DNA of 13,768 bases from Funneliformis mosseae (taxonomy: Eukaryota > Glomeromycota > Glomeromycetes > Glomerales > Glomeraceae), in NCBI GenBank assembly GCA_910592005.1, contig CAJVPP010002710.1, forward strand, positions 1 to 13,768, written 5' to 3'. Under the pieces are notes generated by a model. It saw only the letters and a list, made by a program, of their open reading frames with translations, did not search any database and was not told the origin of the DNA. Shown piece after piece: positions 7,208 to 13,768 of the stretch. Each line of letters opens with the position of its first letter. Position 1 is the stretch's first letter. The translations under genes and the position numbers were made by a program.

Positions 7208-7259
7208 TGATTACACATGTATATAATTATTTCAATTAAAAAGTAATCATGTATACATG
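7208..7259. repeat. Nested palindromes around CATGTATACATG
   Basis: CATGTATACATG (7248-7259) is a perfect 12-base palindrome. TGATTAC (7208-7214) pairs with GTAATCA (7243-7249), and the related ACATGTATA follows the left arm at 7215. The arms could form alternative hairpins. Confidence 0.45.
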
Positions 7260-7455
7260 TCATATTTTATTAATATGATAAATTTGAATTATTCTTCTTA
7301 ATAAGAGAACAGATATTATTAAATTTAGATTAACTTAAATTTATGATAATTAATACATATAAACCAGATTTTGATCATCCTTTTTTATATTATTCTTTAT
7401 TTATTAAAAAAAATTTTTAAATAAATGAATAGTTGTTAATTTTTAGTTATTTCTG

Positions 7456-7541
7456 AAAGATATTATTTAGCAAAACTAGCTATATTCATTAAAAGATATT
7501 ATTAACTAACTTCTTTAAAAAGATATTATTTAACAAAACTA
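7456..7541. repeat. Three copies of AAAGATATTATTTARC
   Basis: Copies begin at 7456, 7492 and 7519. The first and third extend through a shared CAAAACTA, while the middle one diverges after ATTATTAA. It looks like a small decayed tandem array. Confidence 0.6.
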
Positions 7542-7580
7542 ATCATCTGAATTAGTCACCTTTTTGCTTTTTATTTAGAT

Positions 7581-7616
7581 AATAGATAGATAACAAAATA
7601 TTAAAATCTATCTATT
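7581..7616. repeat. Perfect 11-bp inverted repeat
   Basis: AATAGATAGAT (7581-7591) and ATCTATCTATT (7606-7616) are exact reverse complements around a 14-base loop. The arms contain a GATA repeat. Confidence 0.55.
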
Positions 7617-8780
7617 TTATTTATAATAATTTTAGTATATTAAGAAAAAAATTTTATTTAAAAAAGTTAACTATTTTAAAATATAGTTAATAAATCAAGA
7701 AATATTAAATAATAAAGTAAATAAATTTAACTTTAACAAATAGAAATAAAAAAATATATCTTATTTGAAAAATTTATATTAATTTAAATATTTTTTTATT
7801 TAAAAAACTAAATCTTTAAATTTATGTGACTTTTAATAAAAATCATTTAATCTTTAAATAATGAAAGTAAAAAATCAGATAAATTAAAAAAATATTAAAA
7901 ATTATTAGATTGTTAGAATAATTAGTATAAAATTACAAAAGTTCAATAAAACTTATAATTAAAAAACTTGTAGAAATAATTAATATAATATATAAACTGA
8001 GCTTAGCTAAAAAATGTTTTTTGTTATAAAAAAGTTAATTATATAAATTTATTAAATGAAAATAAAATGAAAATACTTGGTAAAAATAAATTAATAATAT
8101 TTATTTGTAATAATAAAATAGTAAGTAAGATAGTTAGAGAATCTGTCAATAAAAAAGTAGTAAGTTATTTTAAAACTAAAATCAAAGTTATAATAAAGAT
8201 ATATCTATTATTTAATTATAATAAAATAAACTACTATGATAATATAGAAATAGTTACTTATAATTAATGTAAAAATCCTTTAAATTCATTTGTTAGAAAT
8301 TATATTTTAAAGATGAAAATAATATAATTTTAAAGGCATTAAAGGTCTATATTAAAGATGAGAATTTAATTATAAATTGAATATATGATAGAAGGGAGAA
8401 TTTATCTTAATTCACGAAATTCTATAAATAATTTAAAAAAAATATTAGATAAGATAAAATAATCAATATATTATTTTGTGCAAAAAATTATAAGGCAAAT
8501 AGATATTCTGATAATAACCGATTTATTGGATATTAAGTTTTGTTTATGAGAAGAATATTGTAAAAGATAGTTATTTTTTATTTCTAATATAATATAGCTA
8601 TAGAAATGATATCTAATTTGATATGATATTGGTTAACAAGAGTAGTACATAATACTGTAATAATAGAATTAAGTGAAGGTAGTATTTAATATACTACAGT
8701 TATTGCTTTAATTAAGAAAATAGCTAGAGCAATTAAAAGAATAGAAAAAATAAAAAATTAATAGTTAATTTTTTTATATA

Positions 8781-8813
8781 TTAATTGATCATTTTTTTAC
8801 TATGATCAATTAA
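8781..8813. repeat. Perfect 12-bp inverted repeat
   Basis: TTAATTGATCAT (8781-8792) and ATGATCAATTAA (8802-8813) are exact reverse complements around a 9-base loop (ttttttact). This is one of the longest perfect stems seen in the block, and it includes two GATC sites. No gene ends nearby. Confidence 0.6.
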
Positions 8814-9343
8814 AAATTTTCTAATTTTTCGTCATATAATTTTTAGTATTTTTTTTATTATTTTCTAAATGTTTACAATTTTTTTAAAATTGCTAATTTA
8901 TGATAAGATTTATTTATTTAATATTGCATAAGTTTATGAATTATATACATATTTATTAAAATCTTTTTTTACTTGTATAATTTCAAAAAATGTGATAAAC
9001 TATTTACTATAAATTTTTATTTTTTTGATTTAATAAATATCTCAAATACTATAATAAAGCTTAATAGAGAGTGAAAAAATTTTCTTATCTCGTATATTAT
9101 GTAATAAAATAAGAATTACTAAAATTTTCAATGTAATAAAATCTATAATTTTTAAGATTTTTATATTATAAACTTTTAAAATAATATATATGTAAATTAT
9201 TTTTAATAGTATAATATTACACTTTTGATACTATAAGGTATAGTTTAAATATAAAATTAGATATACTTACAAAATTTTATATTCTAATTACTATGTATCA
9301 GTTACTTCTCAAAATTTATTTTTTAAAAAAAATATTAAAAAAT

Positions 9344-9409
9344 AAAATTAATAAAAGATAAAATTATAATTAAATAAAATATAAAATTAAAATTAATAAA
9401 AGATAAAAT
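9344..9409. repeat. 21-base direct repeat, period 45
   Basis: AAAATTAATAAAAGATAAAA and the following T occur at 9344-9364 and 9389-9409 inside a purine-rich, A-dominated tract. Low complexity weakens the case for a specific duplication. Confidence 0.5.
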
Positions 9410-10007
9410 AAAATAAAAAATAAAATTATTTAATATGTACTAGAAATACTAATACTAACAAGTTTTTCATTTACTTTAATTAATTCTAATTGGATTAACC
9501 TGAAGTTCTACTAACTTTATTATTATCAATATCTTTATTATTACTTTTAATTTTTCTTTTTTTTTATAATATTTCTAAAAAAATTAAAAAAATTTTTTTA
9601 ATATTATTTATGTAATAATATGTAATATTAATTAAAATTTTATAATACTCATTAAATTTCTTTTTAATTTACTTTCTATTATAGATTTTGTTATTTGAAT
9701 ATTATCATTTATTAGATTCAATATGATTTGATATATTCTAACTATATATACAACTTGTTTATTTGATGCTAAGCTTAAATCTGATCACACTTTTTTTAAG
9801 ATATAGGATATATAAGTAAGCATATTTAGATCTCCATTTTTGTTAATTTATTGCTCTAATTTTTTGTAATATTGCTTTATAGAAGACATTGCTTTTTACA
9901 AATATATTTCTCTCAAAGTTGCATTTGTACTTAGTAGAGATAGATTGATTATTCAAATACTGAAAATAAAGCTTCTTTTGTTTTAGAAATTAATGCATCC
10001 TAGTGAC

Positions 10008-10034
10008 TTATATACTTATACACTAAGTATATAA
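10008..10034. repeat. Perfect 11-bp inverted repeat with short loop
   Basis: TTATATACTTA (10008-10018) and TAAGTATATAA (10024-10034) are exact reverse complements around the 5-base loop tacac, a compact hairpin on either strand. Confidence 0.55.
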
Positions 10035-10330
10035 AAATATAAATTTATTTTTTAATTTAAAAGCTTAGATAAATAAAGCTAAATTTTTCTAATATTACTT
10101 GTTGAGATATATCTTTATTATATAAAACTGACTAGCAGATTTTGCTTAATTATCTAAAATATATAGCAAAATTTTCAGATATATAATTAATCGTAGCATT
10201 ATAAAGTTGTTCTTTACTTGAATAAATAATTTTAAAAAATATTTTTTTTATAATATTATTTATAATTTTCTAAATAAATTAAAATCTTAATCATAAATAA
10301 AAATGGTTCCCATAATTATTTTCAAATTTT

Positions 10331-10393
10331 AATTGAGTTATAATATAATTATAATATAAGAAATTTAATTGTGTCACAATTTGCAACTCAATT
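10331..10393. repeat. Overlapping inverted repeats
   Basis: AATTGAGTT (10331-10339) pairs with AACTCAATT (10385-10393). Between them AATTGTG-T-CACAATT (10367-10381) is a 15-base palindrome. The two have different centres, so they would form alternative or side-by-side stems. Confidence 0.45.
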
Positions 10394-12298
10394 GCATCAT
10401 TTTTAATTGTAATGCTCATCTTTAATCATAAATAATAATAATATAATATAAATATAATATAAAAATAAAAAATTTTATTACTTTCATAAATTTTTTATTC
10501 ATATTTAATTATTTGTAATCTACTTCTATTTAATCAAACCATTTCTTAATAACCTTTTACCTTACCAATAATTCTTTGACTTTTTTATTAATTCTAAATT
10601 TTATTTAATAATTTTTTGCAATAGTTTAGTGGTTTTATCTTTATATATTTTGATTTCTAATAATAATTTTAATAACTTAAAATATTAATTAAAAAATTAA
10701 TTACCATTAAGAATGATTGAAGAGCTAATAGTTTTAATTGTAATCTTTATTCTCATTGGTAAAATGGTCAAGATAGAAAGTATATTCTTTATCATTATAG
10801 TCAATTCTTCTCTTTTTTCTATAACTAAATCATTAAATGTCATTCTAATTCTTTTAAAATTTTTTTAGTTTTTAGGCATTTTTATTTTGATATAATAAAA
10901 TATTTTGTAATTATTTATGTGATTAGTTTGAGTTTATATATGTATAATTAGTAAGGATTAAGAATTTCTTCATATATTTATAAATATTTTCATATTACAA
11001 AATTTATTATTATAATTAAGAATTAAATGTGTGATATTAAAAATATTATTATAATTAAAAGATTTTATTAATATAAAATTTATTAACAATTACATGATAA
11101 AAATTTAAAAAAAATACATTTCATTTCAAATATATACATATTTAATAAATGTATTCTATTTATTTTTAATTCTAAAGAAAATGAAAAATATTTTTATCTA
11201 CATTTCTTTCTTTAATTATCTTTTAATTTACTTGATTAAGTATAAAGTATAATATTTGAATAATAAAATTAAATTATCTATTATCTTCGTCATTTATTTT
11301 TTGATTTCAAATAATCTGTAAATGTAAAAAAACTTAACAATTATGGAATTGTATTTTGTATTCAGTAATCTGTCAAACTTGTATTTGATTATTTAAAAAT
11401 TTTTTTTTATAAAAAAAATTAAATATTATAATTTTTTAATTATATTATTTTTAATGTATTAATAATTTAAGATAAGTCATATATAATGTATATATATAAA
11501 TTTATTATTAAACTATTTTTAAATTTATTAATATAAAATTTAAAATGTATTATTTTTATTCTTAATTATGAAGTCATATAAAATATCTATATAAAAAAAA
11601 ATTAATGTAATGTAAATATATATAATATATATGACATATATTTGCAAATTTTATTCTTAAATGTATTAAGCTATTATTTAACAATTGATAATCTGATCTT
11701 CATTTTAGGAATCAGGGTTGTTATTTTTAAAAAAAAATTTACTTTTAGAAATATTACAAATTATTTCTTTATTCTTATTTTAGGATTTAGTTATTTTGAC
11801 TATAAGTATTTTTTTAGCAATAAATGATATTGTAAATATATTAGAAAAGGTTCTTTTAATATTGATTTAAACATTATTATATTTTTTTTATTTAGTAAGA
11901 AATAGACTCTTATGTTTTAAAATTAAGATTACTGAATTGTTACAGTTGATAAAGGTAAATAGTTAAGTTTCATTAGGTATCAGTTTATTTATTTTTTTAT
12001 TAAATTTTATTAGATGCGATCTTGTATATAATGTCTTATAAACCCTTTTGTAAATTTATTGAAGAGAGTGCTTTAATTTAAAAAATATATTAATCTTTCT
12101 TTTTTTTTATTTTGTAAAAAATTATTTAATAATTTTGAATCTTAATTCATAAAGAAGTATAATCTAACATCTAAATTATTATGTTTTTTTTTGAAAAAAT
12201 TATCAGATAAATAATATAATTAGTGATTGTTTTTTTTAAAAAACTACATTTAACATTTCTTCTCTCTTTTAAATTTAAGTTTAAAATTTCATTAGTAA

Positions 12299-12720
12299 TA
12301 TTTCTTGAATTATATATTAAGAAAACCTAATATTTTTTTAATTTATAAATAAATTATTACTGATCATTATAATTTATTAAAATAACTTAAAATAATTAAA
12401 ATATTTGTATAGCAGATTTGTATTTTAATTATTTCTCTATATTATAAACAATATCTTCTATCTGAATTATATTATAATCTATCATAAGATTTATTAATTA
12501 TATCTTCTATTTGAATTGTATATTAAGAAAAATTCAATACCTTTTCAATTTATATGAAAATTATAACAGATTATTATAATTTATCATAAGGCTCTATTAA
12601 TAATATTTTCTATCTAAATTATATATTGAAAAAAGTCTAATATCTTTTTAATTTATATATAAATTATAGTAGATCATTATAATTTATCGTATAACTCTAT
12701 TAATTATACTTTATAAGAAA
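12299..12720. repeat. Tandem repeat, about 103-base unit
   Basis: Two clear copies begin at 12501 and 12604 (period 103). Each runs from TATYTTCTATYTRAATT through a T-rich ATTTATAT segment to GATYATTATAATTTATC and a CTCTATTAAT end. A diverged copy begins near 12299, a copy with an internal deletion begins at 12452, and a partial one follows after 12705. No open frame spans it. It is a decayed satellite-like array. Confidence 0.65.
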
Positions 12721-13538
12721 TTTATATATAGAAATTATATATTTATATATATTTTAAATATGTTTTTATTAAGTATGTATTATAATTTTATATATTTTAT
12801 AAGAAATTATTTTTAGTGAATTATTAATTTAATAAAAATGTAATAATTATACAAAATAATTATAAGAAATTTTACAACTATAATAATTATATATAAAATA
12901 AGTAAATTATGAAAATTATATGCTGTAGTAAAATAAATGATATAATAAATAGTATACTGCAAATCTGTATGATTATTATATAATAATAATTTTCAAGTAT
13001 ATAAAAAATTAATCTTAAACTATTTTGAATTTTTTTTCTTGTAATATTTATTGCTTTATAGTAAATTTAAAATTTATTTTAATAAATTATTATTTTTAAA
13101 ATGTTTGATAATAATAATTTTTTTTGCAACTGTAATAAAAAATATAGAATTATATTTTTTAAATCATAATTATTAAAAGTGTATTTTCTAACTATAGAAT
13201 TATTAAGAAAACTCTTGAAAAACAGCTGTAAAACTTTATAATTATAATTTTAATAAAGCAATAATAAAGTGTAAAGAATAAAATATACTAATTATTAAAA
13301 GAAATTAAAGAAATATCTCAAAATTTTTTAATTTTACCTAAAGTAAGTAATAGATGATAATATTTTATATCTTTAATAAATAAAATAATGTTAATGATTT
13401 TTTGGTTTATTTAATTTTATATAAAATACAGTTAATATAGTTAAATATTATAAAAGCCTATATTAATACCTTATATTTAAATATATATAACTATTATAGG
13501 TATATATCTTAGCTCTGCAGAAGTTATCTCTGTATTTA

Positions 13539-13721
13539 TCAAAGAATATAAGTATATGAGTTGTATTGTCTAAGCATTTTACTAAGTTTGATATAAGCAA
13601 TGCCTTTATATATCTCATTATCAACCGTTAGTATATTATTTACTAATATAAGACCTTTGCAATAGAAAAAGGGAAAACGGCCAGAAAAATCAATTTTACT
13701 TTTATATGTCAAATATGATTT
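13539..13721 (-). other. Minus-strand open frame in a slightly GC-richer patch
   Basis: The frame is open for about 60 codons between TAA (13722-13724) and TGA (13539-13541) on the minus strand. It contains GRFPFFYCKG and ILTVDNEIYKGIAYIKLSK. It has no ATG at its start and no family I recognise. Composition rises towards the window end, so it might be a fragment of a decayed gene or mobile element at the edge of the AT block. Chance is at least as likely. Confidence 0.15.
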
Positions 13722-13768
13722 TTAGGTCAAAATATGTTCAGAATTAGCATTAACTCATTTTTTATTTT

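Larger units (their letters stand above)
4190..13768. other. Extremely AT-rich non-coding block
   Basis: From about 4190 to the window end the DNA is around 85-90% A+T by sample count, against about 40% GC in the helicase exons. The only open frames are short, lysine/isoleucine/asparagine- or phenylalanine-rich, and at the density expected by chance in such DNA. No tRNA or rRNA signature was found. CpG is rare and TpA about as common as ApT. The block contains minisatellite-like arrays and inverted repeats listed separately. The remaining stretches (4190-4830, 6790-7455, 7620-8780, 8815-9343, 10394-12298, 12711-13538) show nothing beyond A/T tracts, (TA)n runs such as 11612-11640, and short dispersed repeats. 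It may be intergenic heterochromatin, decayed mobile elements or an AT isochore. Confidence 0.8.

Noticed and set aside
8067..8267. Plus-strand ATG frame of 66 residues, rich in K, I, N and V
   Set aside because: Its composition is what translating 87% AT DNA gives. Runs of this length are expected by chance over 9.5 kb in six frames. No domain or neighbour supports it.
10697..10843. Minus-strand ATG frame of 48 residues with a mixed-looking N-terminal part
   Set aside because: It is too short to separate from chance in this composition, with no family match. It is noted only as a possible relic.
11642..11827. Hydrophobic plus-strand frame of 61 residues
   Set aside because: It starts at TTG rather than ATG, is F/I/L/Y-rich from T-tracts, and has no supporting signal.
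4190..13768. Organelle DNA or a CRISPR array as an explanation for the AT-rich repeats
   Set aside because: There are no tRNA, rRNA or respiratory-chain genes, no conserved repeat with unique equal-length spacers, and the block is joined to a spliced nuclear gene.

Overview
The window is nuclear DNA from a eukaryote. It holds one spliced protein gene, interrupted by short AT-rich introns with a canonical polyadenylation signal after it, and no bacterial-style gene packing. The gene belongs to the MOV10/SDE3/Armitage group of SF1 RNA helicases. The short introns (67 and 70 bp) and low GC would suit an invertebrate, perhaps an insect. An AT-rich fungus cannot be excluded, and the sequence does not settle the taxon.

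Layout. (1) Positions 1-1923 have moderate composition (roughly one third GC by eye). They hold no recognisable gene, only an edge-truncated open frame of unknown value, a hairpin, a CTG/ATG microsatellite, a T10A22 tract between copies of a 13-base direct repeat, and a short direct repeat upstream of the helicase start. (2) Positions 1924-4016 hold the helicase in three exons (1924-2716, 2784-3133, 3204-4016), reading through motifs I, Ia, II, III, IV, V and VI. Two oddities stand out. Intron 1 has a GC donor and splits the Walker A glycine codon. Exon 3 has an in-frame TAA at 3243-3245, just after the DEAE box, that splicing at the visible sites cannot remove. As read, translation would stop after 394 residues, before motif III, so the locus is either a young pseudogene, a truncated gene or a sequence error. 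(3) Positions 4017-4190 are the 3' end region, with a perfect 8-bp stem-loop and an AATAAA signal. (4) From about 4190 to the window end the composition drops abruptly to about 85-90% A+T. This 9.5-kb block has no convincing gene. It holds a series of degenerate minisatellites (about 4.83-6.79 kb and 12.3-12.7 kb) and several perfect inverted repeats.

Only one gene is present, so there is no operon or multi-gene system to reconstruct. No convincing undescribed system was found. The points most worth a second look are the helicase lesions (the stop codon and the GC-AG intron inside the P-loop), the 3' UTR stem-loop, and the minisatellite-rich AT block that begins just after the gene.
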